Positions 35,065 to 45,575 of a DNA stretch of 64,000 nucleotides are shown here, piece by piece. The notes under the pieces are model-generated. The model ran no database searches. It had not been told where the DNA came from and was given only the letters and a program-made list of their open reading frames with translations. The stretch covers positions 21,514,001 to 21,578,000 of the forward strand of contig OZ316892.1 of NCBI GenBank assembly GCA_973895155.1. The letters run 5' to 3'. Within the stretch, counting starts at the first letter, position 1, and every line of letters starts with the position of its first letter. Source of the DNA: Marsupella aquatica. Lineage: Eukaryota; Marchantiophyta. The translations under genes were made by a program, and so were the position numbers.

Positions 35065-35404
35065 ATTATCTCGACCCTACATTGAACAGTTACGATGTGA
35101 GTTGTAGATATACATATTCTTACTCGAATAAAGAGTGAAGCTATGCGTACTATCCATTTGGGTCTAGATGCTGTTGATCCTCTTTTACTTGTAGATATGT
35201 TCTCAAAAAAAGGTTATTTGGGTCTCGATCCTATACAAAGAGAATAGCTAGAGATATAGATTCAACAACAGGTCAAAATTATGTGGACTTTACATTTGGG
35301 TCGAGATAATCTCGACATAGATTTTTACATAGTAATTGATATACATTCAACAACCGGTCAAAACCATCTAGAGCCTGCATTGGGGCAGACGTGGTCTTGA
35401 CCCT
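35057..35404. repeat. Array of GGTCGAGATNATCTCGACC-type palindromes (copy C)
   Basis: GGGTCTAGATTATCTCGACC at 35057-35076, a weaker copy at 35159-35179, a half-site at about 35219, GGGTCGAGATAATCTCGAC at 35298-35316, and a decayed copy at 35382-35404. Spacing is 60-100 bp. It shares the TCGAGAT...ATCTCGA core with the A sites, but has GG..CC in place of GC..GC at the flanks. The first site overlaps the end of the DUF7869 fragment. Confidence 0.75.
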
Positions 35405-35767
35405 GTGAAAATAGGTTTTTTACTTTTATAATACATCACTGGTTTACCTTCCCTGTTTGTGTAACTTGGTTATCACGAGTCATTTGAATTTATTATATTG
35501 TCTTATTCTATTTTTTCACTATTTATATTTTATATAATAAGAACACTTTATTATCTTTTAATTAATAATTATTTATAATTGTTAACTGAATTATTTAATT
35601 AATAATTTGGGCATTAGAATTATAATTTTAGACCTCAAAAAGTGTATATTTGGCCACTAAAATATATGCTTTTGGGGTACAAGTTATAGAACTTTTGGGG
35701 GTAAAATAATAAATTTGAAGGTCAACTTCTGGACTAGAAAAATTCCAGTTTTAATGAATAGGGTGAT

Positions 35768-36516
35768 GTCCATGCTTAGTGTGGAGAATGTGTAGTGAAC
35801 TTTTGTTGTAAAGGTGATGCAATAAAAGGAGACTTGCAAATCTTCATTATGACCATTAAGTGTGAGTGCATTTGAAGTATATGAGAGCATTCAAGAGAAG
35901 AGTCCATGCTATGATGTAATCTTGGTCTAAGCTTGAAGGGGATGTGCTAGTACAAAACCAAGGCCAAGGAGGCAAGGTTAAGGTAGATCACTACTTTGAG
36001 ACTTAGAGAGGATTATAGCTTGAGGGTGGAAAGTACTTTGCTTGGTGTGTGGTGTTAACAAAAAGTAAGTATGTACAAGAGGAAGAGTCCTTAGATAGAG
36101 GAGCCTTCTCTAGAGCTCAAAGAGGATGTGTGGACCCAAACCAAAGCCAGGGGGGCAAGGTTGAGGGATAACACTACTTTGAGGGTCTTGAGGAGACTTA
36201 AGCTTGAAGAGGAAAGTACTTTGGGTTCTTGGGTGTTTGTGTGAGAATCTACTCTAAGGTGACAGCTTGGAGCGGAGACCCCCCTTGCTGATCCTTGGAG
36301 TAGAGGAAAGGGGAAGGGTGTGAGTACAAAAGTAGTCAAGGGGACTACCTCTCTAGAAGTGGAGAGTTGAAACTACTTATGTATGGAGTGATTAGACATT
36401 GTAGGCACATTTCAGAAGTTTTGTCAATCCTTTGTGACCCTGGTATAATATGGAGCAGGTATTAGGTAGTCTTTTGGGGAGAAAAGCCGCTTAAGCTCCT
36501 TGACAAGTGTTTGACA
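35768..36516. repeat. Right arm of the ~745-bp inverted repeat
   Basis: Reverse-complement copy of 31642-32384, including the last ~30 codons of gene A in antisense. It abuts the 5'-truncated copia element without a visible target duplication. A few indels separate the arms. Confidence 0.9.
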
Positions 36517-37470
36517 ACTACTTCCTCAGCATAACCCCATCCCATCAATCCATGACAACAATCACTAGATCTAATTACATAGAGGAAGGTTATGGTCCAG
36601 CAAAAGTCAGATTCCCAAGGGAACAATTATCCAAATCAACTCAACAATTTATGCACCACGGGCCACTAGAAACCTTTAGTGACATACGTGCTAACAGATT
36701 TCATATTCACACATGCACCTATGGAAACCGTGAAGTCTTGCATATCCTGGAGAACACCATATTAGGGAGATTAGTCCGCGAAATACTACCCATATATCCT
36801 CGCGGACTCTACATCACCCGAATATATTCTTATCATACGGAGATTTCTCCACTTACCTTAACACAGAGATGGTACAATTGTCTCGGACATCCGGGTACAA
36901 CTATACACCACAATATCTTAAAAGCTACCTTTAGCATACCTCAAGGCGTTCACCCCTCAGCATCCATCAGACCTTGTATTGCATGCTCACAAGGGAAAAT
37001 GGTGACTCGTCCATCACCATCAAAGACAATACACCAGATTCCACAATTCCTAGAGAGGATACAAGTAGATGTCTGTGGCCCAATTGACCCTCCTTCTGGT
37101 CCATTCAGATATTTCCTGGTTATCATTGATGCCTCCACCAAGTGATCACAGGTCTCACTACTTTCCACCAGGAATCTAGTTTTCTTGAGGATTTTATCAC
37201 ATATCCTGAAATTAAAACATCAATTCCCAGAGAACCCAATCAAAAAAATCAGAGTTGATAACGCGGGGGAATTTATATCAAAAACTTTTGATGACTTCTG
37301 TGAAACTGCAGGTATTGACACTGAATATCTTGTTGCACATGTTCATTTTCAGAATGGCATTGCCGAATCCGTGATCAAGCGTATACAGATGGTGGCCAGT
37401 TGACCCCTACTGATGCAGTCTAACTTACCAGCATCAGCCTGGGGCCATGCGGTCCTACATGCAGCCGCCT
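36517..37470 (+). pseudogene. copia GAG-pre-integrase and integrase core
   Basis: RWYNCLGHPG is the His end of the HHCC zinc-binding motif, and CIACSQGKM the Cys pair. The integrase acids are in VDVCGPI (first D), RVDNAGEF (second D) and QNGIAESVIKR (E). TGA at 37143 (normally Trp) and TGA at 37402 interrupt it. Enzyme would have joined element cDNA to host DNA; this copy is dead. Confidence 0.85.
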
Positions 37471-37477
37471 CCTTAGA

Positions 37478-37900
37478 TTGAGACCATCATCATTTAATTC
37501 CCAAACCCCCCATTTCCTGGCAAATGGATTGCCACCTGATATCACACATCTATGGACTTTCGGCTGCCTGGTACTTTTACCAATTTTAGGTCCTAAACGA
37601 ACTAAAATGGGACCACAGAGACAACGAGGCATCTATGTTGAATTCGACTCACGCTCCATCATAAGATACTTGGAACCCTCAACAACAGACATTTTCAAAG
37701 CACGGTTCCAAGACTGTAATTTCTTTGAAGATGAGTTTCCAACTCTTACAGAAGACCCAAACAGAAATGGAGAGGTAAAAGTGAAGGACTTACAATGGTT
37801 TTCTACACATCCTTTTACTGACGACCACCGAACTAAAGAAGCAGATCAAGGAGTACAACATGTCCTCCACCTACAACAGATGCAGCTTATGAAACTCTGA
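37478..37900 (+). pseudogene. copia integrase C-terminal region
   Basis: Reads LWTFGCLVLLPI...MGPQRQRGIYVEFDSRSIIRYLEP, the conserved segment after the copia integrase core (FGCxxxxP...KMxPxxxxGIYVGYDSxSIIRYLEP). Frame shifted relative to the core. Confidence 0.75.
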
Positions 37901-38194
37901 GATGCCTTCAACGACGTAGCCACGGTCACTCGCTCACATTTAGAGGCAACAAACATACCAGCTCGCATTTCTCGGAAGTCTACACCAGCAACTGAAGCTG
38001 CACCAAGGGCAAAGCGAGGTCGCCCTTTGGGATCCAGGGACTCTCACCCTAGACTGCCGCGTACAGGCCTTCCATCTCCCCCTGTTATACCAGTTACAGT
38101 ATCACCTTTACCACGACAGGCCGATAATGAGGAGATCATGATTAATTATGTACATACTGGGAAAATATTGCAGCGTGATACAATACAGGTCAAT

Positions 38195-38376
38195 CCTTGG
38201 GCCCTCACTCCATGTAAAAGAAGTGGACCCCCTGCAATCGGGCCATTTTGTGTCTACCCCTTGTTATTTCCATTTTACCATTAAAAGTTCCCTTATTACC
38301 GGTAATAATTATAATTATTAGTTCAAAATGAATAAAAACTACCCTTTGAGCGTTACTTAAGACTGAGGGCCTAGGG
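38195..38376. mobile_element. MITE, copy 1, with 8-bp target duplication
   Basis: 182 bp. Starts CCTTGGGCCCTCACTC and ends GACTGAGGGCCTAGGG (inverted ends). Flanked by AGGTCAAT at 38187-38194 and 38377-38384. Inserted in the copia coding region between integrase and reverse transcriptase. An 8-bp duplication suggests hAT-type mobilisation. Confidence 0.9.
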
Positions 38377-38384
38377 AGGTCAAT

Positions 38385-38830
38385 GATGCATTTGCTTTTA
38401 ATATATCTAAGGAGATCATAAACGATACACCAGATCCTCTAACGATTGTTGAGGCCCAATCTTGACCAGACTGGCCACAATGGGAGCTAGCTATAAACTC
38501 AGAACTGGACTCCCTTATAAAACAATTTTTTTTTGGACCGATTATACCTGCACCTGCAAGAACCCATCTCACGGGTTATAGGTTCATCTTTGTTAGGAAA
38601 CACAATGCGAAAGGAGAAGTGATCAGACATAAAGCTCGCTTAGTAGCAAAGGGCTACACCCAGATTCCTGGCCGGGACTTTGATCAAACTTACTCTCCTG
38701 TGATGGATTCAATCACATATAGATATCTTATCGCATATGCTCTTCTTCACAAACTTGTCATGCACATTTAGACGTGATCACTACCTATCTATATGGTATA
38801 CTTGATACCACGATATATATGAAGGCACCC
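38385..38830 (+). pseudogene. copia reverse transcriptase, N-terminal part
   Basis: Reads WPQWELAINSELDSLIKQ, YRFIFVRKHNAKGEVIRHKARLVAKG and DFDQTYSPVMDSITYRYLI, typical of copia RT fingers/palm. TGA at about 38461 (SQS-stop-PDW, normally Arg) and a frame change near 38770 before TTYLYGILDTTIYMKAP. Confidence 0.85.
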
Positions 38831-39144
38831 CCGGAACTAATTAAGAGATTAACGTTCCACATTGAGGGGGAGAAAACCGGTAGAACCAACCCAGGTTTGC
38901 AACCTGGAGTACTCCAAACTCGCCCTATAGGAGATTTGGATTCCATGACGATTGAGCTTGGACCTTCAGTATCGACCCAGCGAGATGTGCTGCACACATA
39001 AGATCAGAGGAAACACCTCTCTCACTGCTTACCCCTGCTACACAAACAAAGAGAGTTAAAAGAGAACTTGCAGTTTAGGTACTTCGTTCCATGTATGGTT
39101 TAAAATAGAGTGGATGGACATGGTACAAACGATTCAAAGCTGAA

Positions 39145-40242
39145 ATGCTTACATTGAATTTCAATACTGACGACATTGCTCCTTGTCTATTTCTCAAACA
39201 GGAGGGAGATGATTTCATAATTATTGTGATCTATGTGGACGATATAAACATTTTTGGCACAGCAACAATCACAGCTCATACAATTGAGATACTTAAGAAT
39301 ACCTTCAAAATGCGAGATATTGGAAAGCCCACATATTGTTTGGGCTTACAATTCAATTACTTACCGAATGGAATACTCATTAACCAATCTACCTACACTG
39401 AGAAGGTACTCAGGAAATTCAACATGGACTCTGCTCACCCAGTTAGCACCCCTATGGATTTGAGGTCCTCAGATCCTGATAAGGATACATTCAAGAAAGG
39501 GACTAAACCAGAAACAATTCTTGGCCCAGAAAAACCTTACCTCTCTGCAATAGGGACTCTTATGTACCTTGCTACACAATCCCGTCCTGACATTTCGTTC
39601 GCAGTGAACCTCCTTGCCCGCCATAGCGCAAAGCCGACCATACGTCATTGGAATGGAGTCAAACGCGTTTTTCGTTACCTGCAAGGAACCACTGATATGG
39701 GACTACTCTTTCCCAAGCAATCAGAAAACCTATTGGTGGGATATGCGGACGCAGGGTACCTTTCAGATCCAGACGATGCAAAATCCCAAACAAGATATGT
39801 TTTTTTCCAAGGCGGCACTATGATCTCATGGAAAAGTTGCAAACAGATATTGACAGCTACTTCTTCTAACCATGCGGAAATAATAGCGCTCTATGAAGCC
39901 ACTAGGGAATGCATTTGGTTACGACACTTGATAGACCATATTCAAATACATACTAGCAGGCCCCGGTTTGATCAACCGACGATCATATATGAAGATAATT
40001 GACCCTCTGTCGATCAGATAGTGCAGGGATTCATCAAAGGGGACCGAATTAAACATATAGCGCCCAAATTCTTCTATACACACGAACATCATGGCGAACA
40101 GGTCAACGTGCAGTGGATTCCTAGCAAAGACAATAGGGCGGATTTGTTTACAAAATCCCTACCGCCATCCCTCCACCGTGAGCATACATATGGCATAGGA
40201 ATGAGGAGCATGGCATCGATGCTGCAAGGCACCAATGCATAA
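39145..40242 (+). pseudogene. copia reverse transcriptase (YVDD) and RNase H
   Basis: Contains the catalytic IYVDDINIFG, the GTLMYLATQSRPDISFAVNLLAR segment, and RNase H with YADAGYLSD, SSNHAEIIALYEA and YEDN. An in-frame TGA (40000-40002) is followed by the rest of RNase H (KFFYTHEHH..., KDNRADLFTKSL). Ends at 40242. Confidence 0.9.
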
Positions 40243-40847
40243 ATCAAAATTACTTGAGCTCAAAGAATACGGACTAACCGGAAGAAATTGGATCCCTTAT
40301 GGCTAAAGCACTTTGTTGAGCTCCACCAAGAAATTCAAAACGCAATGGCCCCGTACCAACCTCAACTTTGCTCTTTGCTCCATTGCCCTATCTCAATCTC
40401 CACCATTATCAAACGAGAACTCAAATTTCACCAAGACACATAGGACACGCATCACTCAATCGACCCTGCAGGAACAAACTTACGAAAGATGACCATACAG
40501 AATGTGTTGTCTTCGACTTTACAATTAGTGTCTGCGCCTGATAGTATATTGTTTCATTATGAAATACAAACAATTGTTTGTATTTCAGATTTACATATCG
40601 TAGTATAGATACTAGTATATACCTTTCGGCATAAGTTTTTCTTTGGATTTCATAGACATGTTAAGGACTTAACCTATTATTGACCCTCCACCATGTAATA
40701 GTAGTGGCACTCTTTCCATGATTGAAGCATGGTTTTAATGAGACCATACTAAACTTGGGCCATATAATAGGATTATAACAAAAAGGGTTAGTTTCTCCCC
40801 ATATTTTGTGGTTGTTTGAAAAGTCCTTCTCATCCAACCAAGGGGGA

Positions 40848-41230
40848 GTGTTGTAAGGGATAAACCCTAACCCTGATTACCTAGACTCACCCTAACTGTA
40901 TATAGGGAATTGAGGAGGTTACATAACCACCATACCATGTACTATTTACACTCCCACAATCAGTGAGAAGGAAGTGAGCTTGCCGGTGCATTGGTGTCTA
41001 TGCCCTGGGCCCTCACTCCGTGTAAAAGAAGTGGACCCCCTGTGATCGGGCCCTTTTCCTGTTTACCCCTTGTTATTTCCATTTTACTATTAAAAGTTTC
41101 CTTATTACCGGTAATAATTATAATTATTAGTTCAAAATTAATAAAAACTACCCTTCGAGTGTTCACACGTCCTCCATGTATTAGTTAAGACTGAGGGCCC
41201 AGGGTGTCTATGGTGTGCATAATAGAATGC
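40848..41230 (+). repeat. 3' LTR of the copia element, interrupted by a MITE
   Basis: Starts TGTTGTAAGGGATAAACCC directly after the polypurine tract. Contains TATATAGGGA near 40900. The MITE at 41003-41204 splits it. The true LTR end is uncertain because the 5' LTR is missing for comparison. Confidence 0.6.
41003..41204. mobile_element. MITE, copy 2, with 8-bp target duplication
   Basis: 202 bp with 16-bp ends CCCTGGGCCCTCACTC / GACTGAGGGCCCAGGG (one mismatch as inverted repeat). Flanked by TGTCTATG at 40995-41002 and 41205-41212. About 85-90% like copy 1 over the shared part, including GGTAATAATTATAATTATTA. Confidence 0.92.
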
Positions 41231-41889
41231 ATCTTATTGGGCCCTCCTATTGAGCTCCTATTCTTTTGCATTCTCGTTTACCAATGAGTTGCAAGGGGCC
41301 TCTAGTTATTATTTCTCATAGAACTCACATTGTCTGTATGCCTAGCTCCAAATCTCACTTTCTTATCTGGCCAACCTGTACGTGGTATTCTAGCAGGACA
41401 AATTTTGATCACATTATGCCTCTAATTGACCCTTGCCTGCTTACCCTTTCCCAAAATTTGGTGATCCTCCAACATTGTCCATCTTGGGCAATCTTTAAGA
41501 GAATTAGTAGCAAACAGAAAACATGGAGTCCTTGCTCTTGGGATGACATTACTTGTAAAGTTCTCAGACCTTGTTGACGGGCTTGTTGAAAGTCTCCTTG
41601 TTGTTGGTGCCTAAAACTAGGTCTTTGACAGATCTATGGCACCCAATAAAATGGGGGTAGCCTTCCAAATGTCACCCTACTAACTTGCTCTCAAGGGACC
41701 TACTTGTCCTACTTTAATTCAAAACCTCCAGCAGGAACCTCCACCCTTTGTTCCACTCAAAGCGGGACTCAAAGTGCTCCCTATGGCCTACACGCTCATT
41801 TTCAAACCCAGTTACCCAACACATACAATCTGGAAAATCTCCAAAGTATGAATTATAGTAAGCACAACTAGCTCAATAGCCCTGTGTTG
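41231..41889. other. No gene recognised between copia LTR and minisatellite
   Basis: A 103-codon frame at 41266-41577 has no recognisable domain. It contains phrases such as SPCSWDDITCKVL seen in some retroelement remnants. I do not call it a gene. Confidence 0.3.
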
Positions 41890-44165
41890 CCCATAAGATG
41901 TCATTTTTTAGGAAAAAAAGATGTAGTATATATCACCTAAAGAATATGTCATTATGTGAAAGATGTCGTGAAGTCAAAGGATGTTGTCAAGAAAAAAGAA
42001 GTTGGTTTGCCAATGATGTTGTTATGTGAATGATGTTGTCAAATAAAAAGATGTCATTTAGAAAAAAGAGTTTGTGCCGCCAAAAAAGTTGTTATGTGAA
42101 ACATCTCAAAAAAAATTTAAAAAATTGTTTACAAAAATGAAGTTGTTGCCAAAGATGTTGTTATGTGAAAGATGCTCGGGGGTTTCAATTTCATAGAATT
42201 GGCACATCATGTGCAACAAAGAATATGGTAGTTTTATTGGCTGTAAGGAAAGACTTTAAAAAATTTGTGGAAGAACTTGGGGTTCCTTTAAATACAATTT
42301 TGATTATTACAGGAAGAACATTATGGTCATTTTAATCAAATTTTTGGAATATTTCAAGAATAATTTCAATTTCATAGGGTTTTAGAATTTTTTAAAAACC
42401 TTATATTTTAGATGGTGCGGGGCAGTCGCGGGACTCGACTACCTAAACACTTAGCTCCAGCATTGCTAACTCCGTCGCCGAGCTCCCCTATGGTCCAGGC
42501 CTGGAACGACCATCTGGGGAGGATTTAGCATGGGGAGACTTGTGGGCAATGGGGCATGGCATTGGCAAAGGCAAGGCGCTAAGCTAGTGAGACACACTAA
42601 GGACTTAGACCAGCTGAGGGTTGGTCGGGTCAAGGGGAAAGGGTCGGACTCAAGGTCGACCATCCGGACCCTTGGATGGACTTTGAGTTTTGAGGGCTTG
42701 AGTGAGAGCTCCTCTTGGGCCCAAGGCAAATGGAGTTTATTCCATGGGCAACAGACGCTTGGGGCATGAGTTACGGCCCGATCCAGGTTTAGCCAATCAA
42801 AGGCCTAGGGCGACTAGGATTTGAGGGCCTAGGCATGAGTATTGGGTCGGCCCAATTGCAACTGGCTAAGGCACTCCGCTTACGGACGCCTAACTAGAAA
42901 GTTATGGGCATTGCCAGTTGGTGGCGCCTAGACGTGCGGGTTGCATTGGGGTCCAGGTGGGAGGCAAAATTTTGGGGATCAAAGTAGGTACTGAGGTGTC
43001 AGGTCTCCAAAAGCATATATGGAGGGAGTGGTGTCTCCCTGGGGCTAAGGGTGAGCCGAAGTGGTGAGCCGCGACAGTCATGGGCTAAGGGAAAATATCA
43101 AATGGAAACAATGATAACTTCCCAACGGGAAGTCCGTTGGAGGACTTCTTGGGTGCGTTGGAAAGCTCTCAAGGAGGAATACATTCTCTTGAGCTCAGTT
43201 GGGTCTAGGGACACCATGAATTCTTGGGGTTTGTGGGGGCTAGTTCGCCCTCTTGCAAATCGTGCCGAAACAATAGCCAAGCCGTGTTCAGTCTCCCAAG
43301 GGACAAACTTTAGGACAAGCTACGCTATTTGGGCCATGAGCATGTCTTGGGGGCGGGGTGGTCAGTTGGAGATGGATAGGTACAAGGAGGAACCCAGGCT
43401 GCACCCAAGGAAGGAGCTGTTATGGATCAAGAGTGGGTGTCGATTTGGTTCCAGCTTATGGCATCAGGAGGACCTATCAATGACCTACTTACCAATGTTT
43501 GTTGAGCTTGAGTTAGGATGCTAGACTTGGGGGAGATCTAGATCTGGTTTGGGTTACTTATCGAGTTACTTGGTTACTTGTGCAGAAAGTGAGGACCATT
43601 GAGTAGTGATCTTGTTAGAGAGCAAGTGCGGCTTTGTATATATGGGAGGGGTTGCAGGCGGTGCGAAGGGCAACAGGTTGCTTCCTCAAGGTATTCTGTG
43701 GAGGCATTCAGGCACAAGGGGCACTTAGGCTGGGTGTTGGGATTGGTGAGGGCACTGGGTGGCTAGGTCCACCACTAGGGCTTAAAAATGTCACAGGTGA
43801 TGGGGGAATTCTATGTAGTGAGACCCCCTCGGAAAGATGTCATCAAGTAATTGTTTTAAGAAAACATAAGTTGTTTTGCCAAAAATGTTGTTATGTGAAA
43901 CATGTTGTCAAGTAAAAAGTTGTCATGAAGAAAAAATAATTGTTTTTAAGATGTTCAGCAATATGTGAAAGATGTAGTCAACTAAGTGAAAAGATGTGGT
44001 TAAGAAAAAAGAAGTTGTGTGACCATCAAAAATGTTGTTATGTGACAGATGTTGTTACGAGTGTTGTCAAAGTAAAGGATGTCGTTGTGTAAATCTGGTC
44101 GTGTCGCCAAAGATGTGTTTATGTGAAAGATGTTGTTAAGTAAAGGATGTCATGATGTAAATGAT
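41890..44165. repeat. Minisatellite of GATGTTGT(T/C)A units, split by an insertion
   Basis: Irregular repeats of phrases such as GTTGTTATGTGAAAGATG and GTTGTCAAGTAAAAAGATG occupy about 41890-42174 and again 43833-44165. The two blocks share the same phrases, so they were one array. Confidence 0.7.
42175..43832. mobile_element. TIR element (~1.66 kb) inside the minisatellite
   Basis: The left end (CTCGGGGGTTTCAATTTCAT followed by AGAATT) and the reverse complement of the right end (CCGAGGGGGTCTCACTACAT followed by AGAATT) match over ~26 bp with a few differences. AAAGATG flanks both sides, although that word also occurs in the minisatellite, so the duplication is weak evidence. The interior is GC-rich with no recognisable protein; the 157-codon frame at 43051 has no family signature. 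Confidence 0.45.
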
Positions 44166-44930
44166 CTTGGGTCCAGGCAAGGGCCAAGGCGGCAATCAGG
44201 CGCAACAGGTTGGGGTGAGGAGGGAGGGAGAGCTGCAAGGAGGGAGCCGGGCCAAAGAGGGACGCGTCGTCTTTGAAGCTAATCGGGCACACGGTTCTTA
44301 AGATAGGGAGCAGGGGGGGTTACGGCTCCCTTGTCAGGTTGCAAAGGCCCATCGTTGTTGGTCCCTTTGAGATTGCAATAGGCAGTTGTTGTTCCCTCGG
44401 AGGTTGAGGCGACATCATGCACAATAGTCATAACTTGGGCTTGGGGCAAGTTGGGCCTAGCTTGCTGGGCCACACTCATCCCTTGCCGGTTGTTCCCTCC
44501 TCTCCACCGTAATTCCTGTCAGGAAGAAAGGTTACCGGTGTGTAACCTTTTCTACTAGGTGTCACCATTTTCATAACCATGTGCCCACAAAGTCTTGCCC
44601 GGTAATCTTTTTTCGGGCAGGTATTATGTATGATAATGACTGTTTGGAGTGGGGTTGTAGTAAAAAACCTGTTCTCACAAAGCTCACAAAAATTTCCTCA
44701 CTTTCTGGTCACATGGTTAGATACTAGTAACCCCAGACCCCAAACAATCGTTACCATATACGTTGCTAGTCCCTCCTCCCTCCCTCCTCACTTGTCAGGC
44801 CTTTGGGCCTTGCCCTTACCTAGCTCGCTTGTTGTCAGGCCCCGTCGTCAGGTAGGTCGGGGCGCATCCAGAGGGAGGGAGTAAGGAGTCACGAGTCCAG
44901 TGCAAAGGGAGGGGCGTTAGTCAAGTGGGG
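44166..44930. other. No gene recognised
   Basis: GC-rich sequence with short frames only. It leads into the zinc-ribbon gene. Confidence 0.3.
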
Positions 44931-44934
44931 AGGG

Positions 44935-45189
44935 ATGGAAGTCAAGTGGGCGGAGTTAGTCAAGTTGCGGGCCGGACTTGGCTGCGCGGCGCTTTTATGC
45001 TGTTTCTTATGCGATCAGGAACGCCATGTTGTGAGTACGAAAGCTGCGAAAGGAGTTTGCCCGAACTGCGGGTCGATCACAGCAGATATGAAAGTGAGAG
45101 ACTCTTGTCGATTCTGCTTCATTCCAATCTGCTGGCGGACGCATCATGATGTTACCTGCACCACCTGTGGTCCGCCCCTCAAGAAGTAG
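44935..45189 (+). CDS. Small zinc-ribbon protein
   Basis: 84 residues, single exon. A hydrophobic start (LLCCFLCDQE) is followed by VVSTKAAKGVCPNCGSI, a CRFCFIPICW motif and CTTCGPPL. CPNCG and CTTCG form a zinc-ribbon pair around the aromatic/hydrophobic middle. The pattern matches small plant zinc-ribbon proteins of unknown role with an xxRFCFxPLxxK core; LITAF-like proteins are a more distant possibility. The start at 44935 is the only in-frame ATG before the motif; the family often starts nearer LLCCF, so the first ~20 residues may not be real. Confidence 0.6.
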   Translation: MEVKWAELVKLRAGLGCAALLCCFLCDQERHVVSTKAAKGVCPNCGSITADMKVRDSCRFCFIPICWRTHHDVTCTTCGPPLKK

Positions 45190-45384
45190 ATAAGTGGCAT
45201 AGATCGGTGGAGAAATTGAGGAAGTAGTTTTTGTGAAGATGGGCTTGTTAAACCCATTTCCCCCACTTAATTTATGACCGAGCTAATGGACCGTGTGATG
45301 CATTTAAGGAAGTATGCTGCCCATGGCCGCCATGATGGAGGACAAGTGGATTGATGAGTGTATAGACTTAGGTGAAGTCGATGT

Positions 45385-45575
45385 GTTTCCAATTGTCTTG
45401 GATCAGGCTGGAGAAGCGATCATAGTTTATTCTCCATGAAGGCTAGCTTGTGTTTCCAATTGTCTTGGATCAGGCTGGAGAACTGATCATAGTTTATTCT
45501 CCATAAAGCCTTGTGTTTCCAATTGTCTTGGATCACACTGGAGAATCGATCATAGGTTATTTTCCATAAAGGCTG
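45385..45575. repeat. ~60-bp tandem repeat, three copies
   Basis: GTGTTTCCAATTGTCTTGGA followed by TCAGGCTGGAGAA and ATCATAGTTTATTCTCCAT is repeated from about 45385, 45450 and 45508, with few changes. Confidence 0.85.

Larger units (their letters stand above)
36517..41230 (+). mobile_element. Decayed Ty1/copia retrotransposon, 5'-truncated
   Basis: Order of domains is GAG-pre-integrase, integrase, reverse transcriptase, RNase H, as in copia. The polypurine tract AAGGGGGAG ends at about 40847 and a 3' LTR starts with TGTTGTAAGGG at 40848. The 5' LTR and gag are missing, replaced by the inverted-repeat arm. Several stops and frameshifts make it inactive. MITE insertions at 38195-38376 and 41003-41204 came later. 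Confidence 0.85.

Noticed and set aside
43051-43524. 157-codon frame in the TIR element as a transposase
   Set aside because: No transposase motif and an unusual Trp/Arg-rich composition; likely chance in GC-rich DNA.
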